From Planctomycetota bacterium (GTDB taxonomy: Bacteria; Planctomycetota; UBA8108; UBA1146; JAJFFE01), in NCBI GenBank assembly GCA_021776775.1, contig JAJFFE010000123.1, forward strand, positions 1 to 52,350: a stretch of 52,350 nt of DNA, read 5' to 3'. The position numbers and the translations under genes were made by a program. This document shows, in pieces, positions 40,175 to 48,352 of the stretch. The notes beneath the pieces are model-generated. The model did no database searches, was not told the DNA's origin, and was given only the letters and a program-made list of their open reading frames with translations. Positions within the stretch are counted from its first letter, which is position 1. Each line of letters opens with the position of its first letter.

Positions 40175-41740
40175 ATGCCTGGCGATCACCACGACACCAT
40201 TGTCCGCGGCTTGTCCCGGCCGGTCGCATTCGCACGACGAACGTCGAAGGTGGAGTTCATCGAAACTCACATCTCGACGCTATTCCTGACCGACGACCGT
40301 GTCTACAAGGTAAAGAAGGCGGTCGACCTCGGCTTCGTCGACTTTTCGACGCTCGAACGACGACGCTACTTCTGCGACGAGGAGTGCCATCTCAATCGCC
40401 GCCTCGCTCCGGAGATCTATCTCGGCGTCGTCGACGTTCGACTCGACCATGAAGGGCTCGCTTCGCTGACCGGCAGCGGTCCGATCGTCGATCACGCCGT
40501 CGAGATGCGACGCCTTCCGTTACACGGCATGCTCGACGAGAGGCTCGACCGCGGCGATATCGACAACGCCGATATCGAAGCCGTCGTGAGTAAACTCGTC
40601 GACTTCCACGGCACCGCCAAAACCTCGGAAGAGATCAGCGCGTGCGGTGCGATCGAGGTGATTCTGGGATACGCTCTCGAGAACATCGACGCGCTCGACG
40701 CGGTACTGAAGCGCGGGATCGACGTGGGCACCGCCACGCAGCTCGCCTTCCTCCGCGACCGAACGCGAGAGTTCACCCGCGAACAGCGGCCGCTCTTCGA
40801 GCGCCGCGTCGAGAAGGGATTCATCCGCGACGGCCACGGAGACCTTCACGCGGGCAACCTCTGCTTCGGTGACGATACGATTCACATTTACGACTGTATC
40901 GAGTTCGAGCCTCGATTTCGGTATCTCGATGTGGCCAGCGACATCGCATTCTTAGCTATGGATCTCGATCACCGAGGCTACCGCGCGTTCTCGGGGTACT
41001 TCGTTCGACGGTACGCGGAAGTCACACAAGACGATGACCTTCGCACACTGATTTTGTTCTACAAGAGCTATCGAGCCCTCGTTCGAGCCAAAGTCGCGGC
41101 GTTGACTCACGAACAGACCAACTCGGACGACGATCTAGCGGTAGCCCGGCGGTATGTCGAGCTAACGTGCAGCTACTCCCTTCCCCCGTGCATCGTGTTG
41201 ACATGCGGACTACCGGGCTGCGGGAAGAGCTACGCAGCGCGTCCACTGGCCAAGGCTCTCGATGCGACTGTGATTCGTAGCGATGTGGTCCGCAAGAAGA
41301 CTCGGGCCGCGGCCGACGATCCTTCCGCCCAGGATCGATACTCGAACGAAGAGTCGGATCGCGTTTACCAGTCATTGCTCGAGTCGACCGGCGAGTACGT
41401 CTCTCGGACTCGACCGCGTTCCGTCATCGTCGACGCCAACTTCGGTCAACGAATCCGCCGCGACCCGTTTCGCTCCTTGGCCGAGGAGCTGAGAGTTCCC
41501 TGCATCATCATCGAGTTCACGTGTGAGGAAGCGACGATTCGCCAACGGCTCGAACAGCGACAAGCGGCCGGGCACGACCCGTCGGAGGCCGACTTCGCCG
41601 TTCACGAGGGTCTGCGTGAGCGCTTCGAACCACCGGACGAAGCGCCGTGGCGGCTGACCGTCTCGGGCGAGGCGGACAGCGCGTCGTGGACGCACGCGGT
41701 GATCGACCTCCTCATCGACGCGGCCGGCTTCTCGTCGTAG
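40175..41740 (+). CDS. Bifunctional aminoglycoside-phosphotransferase-like/AAA P-loop kinase (Rv2004c-like)
   Basis: A 521-residue protein from the ATG at 40175 (MPGDHHDTIV). The first 330 residues form a phosphotransferase fold: FLTDDRVYKVKKAVDLGFVDFSTLERRR, and a catalytic loop FIRDGHGDLHAGNLCFGDD followed by IHIYDCIEFEPRFRYLDVASDIAFLAMDLD. The C-terminal part is a P-loop kinase: Walker A GLPGCGKSYAARPLA (Lys351), then VIRSDVVRKKTR and RSVIVDANFGQRIRRDPF. This two-domain layout is that of mycobacterial Rv2004c, a member of the hypoxia-induced DosR regulon, and of similar proteins in other anaerobic-response clusters. The substrate is unknown. It follows the porin terminator and precedes the CBS protein. 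Confidence 0.88.
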   Translation: MPGDHHDTIVRGLSRPVAFARRTSKVEFIETHISTLFLTDDRVYKVKKAVDLGFVDFSTLERRRYFCDEECHLNRRLAPEIYLGVVDVRLDHEGLASLTGSGPIVDHAVEMRRLPLHGMLDERLDRGDIDNADIEAVVSKLVDFHGTAKTSEEISACGAIEVILGYALENIDALDAVLKRGIDVGTATQLAFLRDRTREFTREQRPLFERRVEKGFIRDGHGDLHAGNLCFGDDTIHIYDCIEFEPRFRYLDVASDIAFLAMDLDHRGYRAFSGYFVRRYAEVTQDDDLRTLILFYKSYRALVRAKVAALTHEQTNSDDDLAVARRYVELTCSYSLPPCIVLTCGLPGCGKSYAARPLAKALDATVIRSDVVRKKTRAAADDPSAQDRYSNEESDRVYQSLLESTGEYVSRTRPRSVIVDANFGQRIRRDPFRSLAEELRVPCIIIEFTCEEATIRQRLEQRQAAGHDPSEADFAVHEGLRERFEPPDEAPWRLTVSGEADSASWTHAVIDLLIDAAGFSS

Positions 41741-41835
41741 CCCACCCGGTTCCCACCCGCGCGACTGCATGCCGGGCGATTCCCACGGTTGAGTCGCAAC
41801 GAACCTCTAGATCGCGCGAAACGCCACGAGCCCAT

Positions 41836-41851
41836 TGGCGAATCCATTGCA
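41836..41851 (+). promoter_or_regulatory. Candidate sigma-54 promoter for the CBS gene
   Basis: TGGCGAATCCATTGCA is a close match to the -24/-12 consensus (TGGC, ten bases between GG and GC, TTGCA). The predicted start is near 41862, 22 bases before the GTG. No enhancer-like dyad is visible nearby. Confidence 0.72.
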
Positions 41852-41883
41852 CTTGATGGAATGCTCGAGAAAGGAGCGGGACC

Positions 41884-42366
41884 GTGGTGAAAATCGTTGC
41901 GTCCGATCTCATGAGTCGAAGTGTTACGTCCGTCTCTACGGAGATGCCGTTGGGCGAACTTGCGGAGTTGCTAGCGGCGGAAGAAATTCACGGCGCTCCG
42001 GTTGTCGGCCGCGACGGCGGTCTCGCGGGAGTCGTCTCCAGAACTGACGTCATCCGCGCCCTCAGCGAGGAACAGGAAGCGGAGTCGAGTCTCGGGTCGG
42101 CTGGGATATGGGACACCGCGTTGAGCCACCTTCGCAATGCGCCCACCAACGACCAACGCGTCCGTGACGTCATGACTCCACACGCCATCGTCGCCAGCCC
42201 CGACACGAGCGCGGGCACCCTGGCGAAGCAAATGCTCGACGAACAGGTCCAGCGAATCTTGATCGTCAAGGACAATGACGTCGTCGGACTCGTCTCCTCC
42301 ACGGATCTGCTCGAGGCCGTCATTCAATACGAGAACGCTCCGGTGGCCAAACTCGCTGGAGCGTGA
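41884..42366 (+). CDS. CBS-pair domain protein
   Basis: A 160-residue protein with a GTG start after AAAGGAG. It is two tandem CBS motifs: ASDLMSRSVTSVSTEMPLGELAELLAAEEIHGAPVVGRDGGLAGVVSRTDVIRAL and VRDVMTPHAIVASPDTSAGTLAKQMLDEQVQRILIVKDNDVVGLVSSTDLLEAV. CBS pairs bind AMP, ATP or SAM and sense energy state. The stand-alone form resembles hypoxic response protein 1 of mycobacteria. A strong sigma-54 promoter candidate precedes it and a terminator follows. Confidence 0.92.
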   Translation: MVKIVASDLMSRSVTSVSTEMPLGELAELLAAEEIHGAPVVGRDGGLAGVVSRTDVIRALSEEQEAESSLGSAGIWDTALSHLRNAPTNDQRVRDVMTPHAIVASPDTSAGTLAKQMLDEQVQRILIVKDNDVVGLVSSTDLLEAVIQYENAPVAKLAGA

Positions 42367-42390
42367 CCTTCACGCCAATCTCACTACACC

Positions 42391-42416
42391 TCTAGCCCGG
42401 AACGGTCCGGGCTAGA
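42391..42416. terminator. Hairpin between the CBS and Usp genes
   Basis: TCTAGCCCGGA and TCCGGGCTAGA form a perfect 11-bp stem around ACGG. It lies between convergent genes and lacks a T-run. The arm TCCGGGCTAG also occurs at 131-140 in repeat copy A. Confidence 0.7.
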
Positions 42417-42478
42417 TCGCCTCGCCTCCCCGTTCTGTCTTGCCGGGACGACGATCCCGTTCCTAGCTACTCAGCGAG

Positions 42479-43381
42479 CTAGGCGGGCCGCCCGACAATG
42501 AGCGCGCTACACTTCGCGGCCCGAATCACTCGCTCGGCGACACTTCCGTGAATCACCCGGTCGAGCCCGACCCGACGGTGCGTTCCGAGGACGACGAGGT
42601 CTTCGTGTTCGCTCATCTCGCAGATGGTTTTGACGGTATGCCCCTGACGGATCAGGATCTGGTCCTTCGTCAGACTCGGAACGCGTTTGGCCACCTCGGC
42701 CTCGAGCAGGGCTCGGACCTCGTCCATACTGTGGCCGTCGATGTGATCCGGGTTCTTCAACGGGAACAACACCGTGCGAGCAACGGAAGACACCCAGGAG
42801 TCTTCGAACACGTAGACGAAGCGAATCGACGCCCCCCAAGTCTCCGCGACAGCGAGCGCTTGCGAAATAATTTCCAGCGACGTCTCGGCAAAATCGACCG
42901 CGCAGAGAACGGTTCGCACCCCCTCGAGTGCCGTCCCGCGTGAAACCCAAACTGGGCACGGGGAAAACCGAACGATTCGCTCGGTTACGCTCCCGATCAA
43001 GGCGGTCTCGAACCCCGACCGGCCGTGCGTGTTGAGCACAATGAGCTTATCTCCAGCGATTCCGGCCACCCGCACGATTTCACTGGTAGCCCGTCCTCGA
43101 ACGACAATAACCCGCGTCGAGAGTCCATGGTCCGCCTCGATGGACTCCGCGAGTTCGGTCAGCTTCGTCGTGGCGAAGCGGTTCGCCTTCTCGAACTGGC
43201 CTTCGAAGTCGGTGGTAAAGCCCTCCACCGGCCCGTACGCCTGAAGCAGCGGATCCTCTTCGACCACGTGCAAGAGTTCCAGGACGGCGTCGAACCGACC
43301 GGCGAGTTCGATCGCTTCCGGGATAGCTTCGAGCGACAGATCGGACAAGTCGAGCGGGAGAAGAATCGTGGTCGGATTCAT
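42479..43381 (-). CDS. Tandem universal stress protein (UspA x2), first
   Basis: A 300-residue protein with two UspA domains. The first starts TILLPLDLSDLSLEAIPEAIELA and ends LIVLNTHGRSGFETALIGSVTERIVRFSPCPVWVSR. The second starts VRTVLCAVDFAETSLEIISQALAVAETWGASIRFVYVFED and ends LVVLGTHRRVGLDRVIHGSVAERVIRAAKCSALIV. Both ATP-type nucleotide-binding patterns (G-x2-G-x9-G-S) are present. Such tandem Usps accumulate under oxygen limitation, nutrient stress or growth arrest. It is divergent from the second Usp gene with a 296-base shared spacer that holds a candidate enhancer dyad. Confidence 0.92.
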   Translation of the reverse strand: MNPTTILLPLDLSDLSLEAIPEAIELAGRFDAVLELLHVVEEDPLLQAYGPVEGFTTDFEGQFEKANRFATTKLTELAESIEADHGLSTRVIVVRGRATSEIVRVAGIAGDKLIVLNTHGRSGFETALIGSVTERIVRFSPCPVWVSRGTALEGVRTVLCAVDFAETSLEIISQALAVAETWGASIRFVYVFEDSWVSSVARTVLFPLKNPDHIDGHSMDEVRALLEAEVAKRVPSLTKDQILIRQGHTVKTICEMSEHEDLVVLGTHRRVGLDRVIHGSVAERVIRAAKCSALIVGRPA

Positions 43382-43525
43382 GGAGCCTCTTCCGAGTTCG
43401 TGTTATTCCAGCACTACACTGGGCTCTGACGGCGTTCACCAAGACTGTGCCACCAAGACTGCCCTCGCCCGAAGTGCGCATCGCTCGTGCCAGCCGAAGG
43501 TGGCCAGATCGGCCGGTAGTTTATC

Positions 43526-43538
43526 AGCTGTGACAACT
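43526..43538. promoter_or_regulatory. Candidate NtrC-type enhancer dyad between divergent Usp genes
   Basis: AGCTGTGACAACT is a 6-1-6 inverted repeat with mismatches only at the third position of each arm. Its centre (43532) is 109 bases from the -12 GC of the promoter at 43627-43642. On the minus side a weaker TGGCACA -24-like sequence at 43437-43452 lies 93 bases away. Confidence 0.5.
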
Positions 43539-43626
43539 CCTCCGGGCCGATTCGCACGAATGACACGACAGACTCCCGCCGACGCTTACCATCGACGGCT
43601 CGTCCGCCCCCGGCGTCAGGCGCGGT

Positions 43627-43642
43627 TGGTTCACGACTTGCA
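43627..43642 (+). promoter_or_regulatory. Candidate sigma-54 promoter for the Usp gene at 43678
   Basis: TGGTTCACGACTTGCA fits GG-N10-GC with a full TTGCA -12 element. The predicted start is near 43653, 25 bases before the ATG. Confidence 0.7.
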
Positions 43643-43677
43643 CAACACGAACCGTGCCTGAATGGAAGGACGCCGAC

Positions 43678-44583
43678 ATGGCTCCACGCCGTATCTTGTT
43701 CCCCACCGACCTGACGAAGAACTCCGAACGGACCGCCGCACTCACGCGTGACATCGCGACCAAACTCGGCGCGCACGTCGAAGTGCTTCACGTCCTCGAA
43801 TCGGTGACGTCGATAGACTCGGCGCTCTACAACCTCGACACCATCGGGGCCGACTTCGATGCGCAACGCCGACTGGCTTGCGAACAGAAGGTCTCCGGTT
43901 GGGTCGAGTCGCTCTGGAATGCGGAAGACCCGACCGTCGAGTTCAGCGTCATCACCGGCGTCCCGCACGAGGTCATCGTGCGGCGCGCGAGTGAAGCCGA
44001 CCATGACTGGATTATCGTGGGCACCCACGGTCGAACCGGACTCGCTCGAACCATCCTCGGCAGCGTGGCCGAGAAGGTCATTCGCCGAGCCGATCGCCCC
44101 GTGCTCACCGTCGCCTATCAAGACGAGGTCACGTTTCCGTTTCGTCGGATCTTGGTCCCGGTCGATGTGGCAATGGAGTCGCACTTCGAAATCGATGTCG
44201 CCCTCGACTTGGCCCGCGAACTCGACGCCGAACTCGAGTTCCTGCACGTCTGGCGAGACCCAGAGGAGTTTGGTGTTCGCATGTGGGAATACCTACCCGG
44301 GGTTTCCAAGGAAGAGTTCTATGCCAGCGCCGACGAGAGCATCACCCGATCCCTGAGCGCACTGATCGCACCCCATGTCGAGCCGACCGATCGGTACGCG
44401 GTTTCCGTTCGACGTGGGAACACCTCCGAACAAATCCGACACGTCACCGCGGAGCAGTCCTGCGACTTGATCGTCTTGAGCGCGCACCGCCGGTCGAAGA
44501 TCGGAACGGCGTTGTTCGGAAGTGTTTCCGACCGGGTTGTCCGAACCAGCAAAGTCCCCGTCTTGATCGTTCGGGAGCCATGA
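43678..44583 (+). CDS. Tandem universal stress protein (UspA x2), second
   Basis: A 301-residue protein from the ATG at 43678 (MAPRRILFPTDLTKNSERTAAL). The first UspA domain ends WIIVGTHGRTGLARTILGSVAEKVIRRADRPVLTVAY. The second starts FRRILVPVDVAMESHFEIDVALDLARELDAELEFLHVW and ends LIVLSAHRRSKIGTALFGSVSDRVVRTSKVPVLIV. Both carry the G-x2-G-x9-G-S type nucleotide motif, although the second loop is modified (SAHRRSKIGTALFGS). A strong sigma-54 promoter candidate is present. The histidine-kinase gene at 44722 follows on the same strand after 138 bases. Confidence 0.92.
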   Translation: MAPRRILFPTDLTKNSERTAALTRDIATKLGAHVEVLHVLESVTSIDSALYNLDTIGADFDAQRRLACEQKVSGWVESLWNAEDPTVEFSVITGVPHEVIVRRASEADHDWIIVGTHGRTGLARTILGSVAEKVIRRADRPVLTVAYQDEVTFPFRRILVPVDVAMESHFEIDVALDLARELDAELEFLHVWRDPEEFGVRMWEYLPGVSKEEFYASADESITRSLSALIAPHVEPTDRYAVSVRRGNTSEQIRHVTAEQSCDLIVLSAHRRSKIGTALFGSVSDRVVRTSKVPVLIVREP

Positions 44584-44653
44584 TCGCATTGGCGCTCCGG
44601 CGAATTTGCCACCAATTCGTTGGCAGGACCTACGGCTAGACCGCCGAGCGCCG

Positions 44654-44662
44654 TGATATAAT
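44654..44662 (+). promoter_or_regulatory. Extended -10 sigma-70 promoter for the GAF histidine kinase
   Basis: TGATATAAT is a perfect extended -10 element (TGnTATAAT), placing the start near 44669. A -35 box is not clear. This suggests the sensor kinase is made from a housekeeping promoter, unlike its stress-gene neighbours. Confidence 0.55.
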
Positions 44663-44721
44663 GCGTGCAGACTCAAACTCCACTGGGTCACACGAACGAT
44701 CAGCGATAAAGGACTCCACAC

Positions 44722-46389
44722 TTGATCACCGATCAACGAAAGCTCGTCGCCGACCTTGGCGTCGCGGCGGTGTTTCTCGATGCGTACTTAAATGTCGTAT
44801 CGTTCACCGACGACGCAAAGCGGACGGGGCTCGTCACAGAAGTGAACCTCCAACAACCCATCGCAGAGGCGTTGCCGGCATCGGCGCTGGACTGTTTTTC
44901 CGAGGCCATCGCATCTCTTCGCTCGGGAGCCGAACACGCCGAGTGCTCCTGGCAAATCGACGAGCGTCACTACTTGGTTCGGATCACTCCCTACCATGAC
45001 CGCGCGCAGGGAATCCACTACGCCGCACTGTTCACGGACGTCACGCGGCTTCGCGAAAGCGAGACGGCGTTGGGAAACTTGGTCGCCGGAACGGCCGGCG
45101 TCACCGCGGAGGCGTTCTTCCCCTCACTCACCCGTGAGCTCGCTCGGGCCCTCAACGTTCAGTACTCAGCCGTCGCGGAACTCGTGAGGGGAGAGGACCC
45201 CGATCGAGTACAGACGCTATCGTTCTGGTCTGATACCGACTGGGGAGAAAATCTGGCCTACGGGCTAGAAGGAACGCCGTGCCAAGAAGCGATCAAACAC
45301 GGTCTCTACTTCATTCAGTCGGGAGTTGCGAAAGAGTTCCCGAACGACAAGATCTTGGTCGAACTGGGAGCTGAGAGCTACATGGGGATCCGGCTTGTCG
45401 GCGACTCGAACCAGCTACTCGGTCACATGTGCGTGCTGGGCACCGAGGCGATTCCCGACGAACACAGCGCGCGATCGATCCTAAAGACATTCGCCGCCCG
45501 CGCCTCCTCCGAGCTCCAGAGAATGCGAGCCCAAAAGTCGCTTCTGCTGGCGCACGACACTCTGGAGCGACGCGTCGCCGAACGGACCGCGGAACTGGTC
45601 GCTGCGCAAGCTACGGAGCGGCTCCGCTCGGACGAGCTCGCGCACGCCGCTCGCATGAGCACCATGGGCGAGCTGGTAACCGAGTTGGCGCACGAGATCA
45701 ATCAACCGTTGACAGCAATTGTCAGCCACGCAAGTGCGGCTCTCTCCGCAGCGAAGACCGATCCGGAGTTGTCCGCAACGATCGCCGGAGACCTGACGAA
45801 TATCAGTGAACAGGCTGATCGGGCAGCCAAGGTGATTCGACGCATCCGTAAGTTCATCCAAAAGGGCGATCCCCAACTCGTGGCCGTGTGCCCCAACACA
45901 CTCGTGCAAGATGCGTTGACGTTGATTCAGGGCGAAGCCAGACGGGAAAGCATTCGCATCGAACTCGAGCTAGCGTCTCCTGAACCCAAAGTTCGAGTTG
46001 ACCCGATTCAAGTCCAACAGACGATCTTGATTCTCGCCAAGAACGCCATCGACGCGATGGCTCGAACGCCGGAAGGCCAGAGGACGCTCGCAATATCGAC
46101 ACGCGTCGCGCACGATCGAGTCGAATTCGCGTTCACCGATACCGGGACTGGGTTGTCACGCGAACAAGAAGACAGTGTGTTCGAGTCCTTCTATACGACC
46201 AAGGCCAAGGGGATGGGACTCGGGCTATCGATAGCGAAGACAATTGTCGAAGGGCACAGCGGGACGCTTTCGGCGACCGGGACCAAGCACGGAGCGATCT
46301 TCAGATTCACGCTCCCGATATGGACCGGCAAGCCGGCGAGCAAGTCACGCGATAGCCACACGGACCGGCGGGATGACCTCGAAGTCTAG
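44722..46389 (+). CDS. Histidine kinase with PAS-like and GAF sensor domains
   Basis: A 555-residue cytoplasmic kinase using a TTG start; AAAGGA lies 8 bases upstream and an in-frame stop codon lies just before. Residues 1-115 are PAS-like (VFLDAYLNVVSFTDDAK, YLVRITPYHDRAQGIHYAALFTDVT). Residues about 120-270 are GAF-like (FFPSLTRELARALNVQYSAVAELV, YMGIRLVGDSNQLLGHMCVLG). A coiled coil leads to HisKA, TMGELVTELAHEINQPLTAI (His324). The ATPase domain has the N box ILAKNAIDAMA, DTGTGLS and GMGLGLSIAKTIVEGHSG. The HEINQPL type is that of FixL/DctB-class kinases. No receiver gene is adjacent. Its last 45 bases overlap the convergent cysteine-synthase gene. Confidence 0.9.
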   Translation: MITDQRKLVADLGVAAVFLDAYLNVVSFTDDAKRTGLVTEVNLQQPIAEALPASALDCFSEAIASLRSGAEHAECSWQIDERHYLVRITPYHDRAQGIHYAALFTDVTRLRESETALGNLVAGTAGVTAEAFFPSLTRELARALNVQYSAVAELVRGEDPDRVQTLSFWSDTDWGENLAYGLEGTPCQEAIKHGLYFIQSGVAKEFPNDKILVELGAESYMGIRLVGDSNQLLGHMCVLGTEAIPDEHSARSILKTFAARASSELQRMRAQKSLLLAHDTLERRVAERTAELVAAQATERLRSDELAHAARMSTMGELVTELAHEINQPLTAIVSHASAALSAAKTDPELSATIAGDLTNISEQADRAAKVIRRIRKFIQKGDPQLVAVCPNTLVQDALTLIQGEARRESIRIELELASPEPKVRVDPIQVQQTILILAKNAIDAMARTPEGQRTLAISTRVAHDRVEFAFTDTGTGLSREQEDSVFESFYTTKAKGMGLGLSIAKTIVEGHSGTLSATGTKHGAIFRFTLPIWTGKPASKSRDSHTDRRDDLEV

Positions 46390-47418
46390 TAGCTCGATAC
46401 GACCGGAAAGGTAGTCGTCCCGCGGCGGCTCGACACGGGCCAGGTCGGTTGTGAGGTACTTCTTGTTACAGTCCGCGAAGACAGTGGTAACGACCGGGGC
46501 AGACTCGTCACGCGTTGCCAGTTGTACCGCTCCGATCAAGTTGGCCCCGGAGCTGATCCCGACGCCCAAGCCGAACTCGCTCGCCAGCATCTGCGACATG
46601 GTGATAGCGTCCCCGTCCCAGACGTCAACCACTTCGTCTAGCTCGTCGAGTTGTACGATCTGCGGCACAAACTCATCGCTGATGCCTTGGATGCGATGCG
46701 ACCCGGTGCGCGTTCCCAGTCGCAAAGTCGGTGAGTTAGCCGGCTCCAGCGGGTGGACCCGAACTCCGGGGACGTTGTCGGCGAGATAGCGCCCCACCCC
46801 CATGACGGTCCCCCCAGTTCCTACCCCAGCCACGAAGACGCTGGGGCGCTTTCCATAGAGCTCGAGTTGCGCGAGCAGCTCCGGTCCGGTCGTCCGGTAG
46901 TGAGCGCGCACGTTGGCGCTGTTGGAAAACTGGTGCGGAAGAAACACGCTGCCCTGCTCTTCGGCGAACTGATCCGCCAGTTGAATACTGCCGACGAACC
47001 CGCCCTGCTCAGTAGATACCGGAATGACGGTCGCACCGTGACTTTGGATCAGCGCCACCCGTTCGCGACTCATCCAATCTGGCATATAGATGCGAACGGG
47101 ATGGCCCAACGCGCGGCCGAGCGCGGCGAATGCGATTCCGGTGTTGCCACTCGTCGCCTCGGCGATGGTGTCACCCGCGGTCAACGCTCCGGATCGGTAC
47201 GCTTCCTCGAGAATCGAAAGCGCCATGCGATCCTTGATGCTTCCGGTGTAGTTGTGCGCCTCGTACTTCGCGTAGATCGTGACCTCGCGCGCCTCGTAGC
47301 GAAGCTGAATGACGAGTAGCGGTGTGTGGCCGACGAGGTGAGCAAGGGAACGTAGCCGTGTCGGCAGGCTCGGTCGCTCCGATCGTTGCCGTCTCCCCGG
47401 CATTGCGTGGCGAACCAT
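46345..47418 (-). CDS. Cysteine synthase family PLP enzyme
   Basis: A 357-residue fold-type II PLP enzyme. The ATG at 47418 is preferred because it overlaps the Usp stop codon (TGATG). The lysine that binds PLP is Lys62 in NYTGSIKDRMA; phosphate and substrate loops are ATSGNTGIAFAALGRALG and GVGTGGTVMGVGRYL, and EFGLGVGISSGANLIGA closes the site. It is closest in layout to CysM/cysteine synthase B or a cystathionine beta-synthase core, and makes cysteine or a related thiol compound from an activated serine. An N-terminal extension of about 25 residues is Arg-rich. Translational coupling to a stress protein gene is unusual for this enzyme. The 3' end overlaps the histidine-kinase gene by 45 bases. 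Confidence 0.9.
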   Translation of the reverse strand: MVRHAMPGRRQRSERPSLPTRLRSLAHLVGHTPLLVIQLRYEAREVTIYAKYEAHNYTGSIKDRMALSILEEAYRSGALTAGDTIAEATSGNTGIAFAALGRALGHPVRIYMPDWMSRERVALIQSHGATVIPVSTEQGGFVGSIQLADQFAEEQGSVFLPHQFSNSANVRAHYRTTGPELLAQLELYGKRPSVFVAGVGTGGTVMGVGRYLADNVPGVRVHPLEPANSPTLRLGTRTGSHRIQGISDEFVPQIVQLDELDEVVDVWDGDAITMSQMLASEFGLGVGISSGANLIGAVQLATRDESAPVVTTVFADCNKKYLTTDLARVEPPRDDYLSGRIELLDFEVIPPVRVAIA

Positions 47419-48320
47419 CACCCGCACGCCCGCTTCAAAGTCCACACCGGACAGGTCGCGCGACGAACGACGCGCTCAGCCACGCTACCAAGGAATGTGT
47501 GCGTCAATCCGGTGCGGCCGTGCGTCGCCATCACGATCAGGTCCGCGCCGGTGCGTTCGGCGTGCTCGGGGATCACTCGCTGAGGCTTGCCGATGATGGC
47601 GTTGAAGTGGTGCTCCGGTCCCGGATCCACGCACTCGGATATTTTCTGCTCCAACATTTGCAGAACCCGCCGCTTCGCTTGATCGCGAAACTCCTCACGG
47701 TCGACGGACGGAAAGTGCTTCCACGTGACGATGGGAAAGTGCTCGGGGTCGCGGAACACGAACAGGAAGTCCAACTCGGACTGGAAGTCGTCCCGAATAC
47801 TCTCCGCCATCGGCACCCCGTACAGGTCGGGCTCGTCGAGGTCGACGGGGGCTAGGATCCGGCGGATCTCTCCGCCAAACTCCTTGTGCACGGTAATGAC
47901 TGAAGGCTCGGAGTGGCGTACCACCCGTTCGGCGACGCTTCCAAGCAGCGCGTGCCCCACTGGGCTATGTCCGGTGGTCCCGACCACGAGAACGCTTTTC
48001 GGATGGGAGGCGGCGACCGCATTCAGTTCAGTCACCACGTCTCCGCTCCTGATCTCGCAGGAGACCTCGGGACAGTCGGTTCCTCGGACCCGTGCGATCC
48101 ACTCCTCGAGTTCCGAACGCGCCGCGTCGAGGTCGCGCTTCGCGTACGCGAGCACTGGACCGACGCCGTAGTAGACCCACTCCGAAGAGGGGATGTCCTC
48201 AAGGACGTGGACCACCTCCACGGTGGCGCCGAAGCGCCGGCCCAGATGACACGCGGAACGAAAGGCCGCGGCCGACCCCTCGGACAGATCCGACGCGACG
48301 ATAAACTTATCTACTTTCAT
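47418..48320 (-). CDS. Tandem universal stress protein (UspA x2), third
   Basis: A 300-residue protein; the ATG at 48320 is preceded by GAGGACGAG. Domain 1 is KVDKFIVASDLSEGSAAAFRSACHLG to VLVVGTTGHSPVGHALLGSVAERVVRHSEPSVITV. Domain 2 is IRRILAPVDLDEPDLYGVPMAESI to LIVMATHGRTGLTHTFLGSVAERVVRRATCPVWTL. Both nucleotide loops are intact. It is the first gene of a two-gene operon with the cysteine-synthase gene (stop and start overlap by one base). Its promoter region carries the same 22-bp element as the FNT channel. Confidence 0.92.
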   Translation of the reverse strand: MKVDKFIVASDLSEGSAAAFRSACHLGRRFGATVEVVHVLEDIPSSEWVYYGVGPVLAYAKRDLDAARSELEEWIARVRGTDCPEVSCEIRSGDVVTELNAVAASHPKSVLVVGTTGHSPVGHALLGSVAERVVRHSEPSVITVHKEFGGEIRRILAPVDLDEPDLYGVPMAESIRDDFQSELDFLFVFRDPEHFPIVTWKHFPSVDREEFRDQAKRRVLQMLEQKISECVDPGPEHHFNAIIGKPQRVIPEHAERTGADLIVMATHGRTGLTHTFLGSVAERVVRRATCPVWTLKRACG

Positions 48321-48352
48321 CCGCTCGTCCTCTCGTGGTTGGGACGATCGTT

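Noticed and set aside
43437..43452. TGGCACAGTCTTGGTG (minus strand) as a sigma-54 promoter for the Usp gene at 43381
   Set aside because: The -24 element is excellent, but GT replaces GC at -12 and TTG is one base out of register. It overlaps a direct repeat (CACCAAGACTG at 43437 and 43451), so I kept it only as a weak possibility and not as a feature.
44620..44636. TGGCAGGACCTACGGC upstream of the GAF histidine kinase as a sigma-54 promoter
   Set aside because: The GG to GC spacing is 11 rather than 10 and the -12 element is poor. A perfect extended -10 sequence at 44654 explains transcription better.
44722..44736. TTGATCACCGATCAA as a true FNR box
   Set aside because: FNR sites have TTGAT-N4-ATCAA; here the centre is 5 bases and the site begins at the start codon. 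I report it as a palindrome without naming the regulator.
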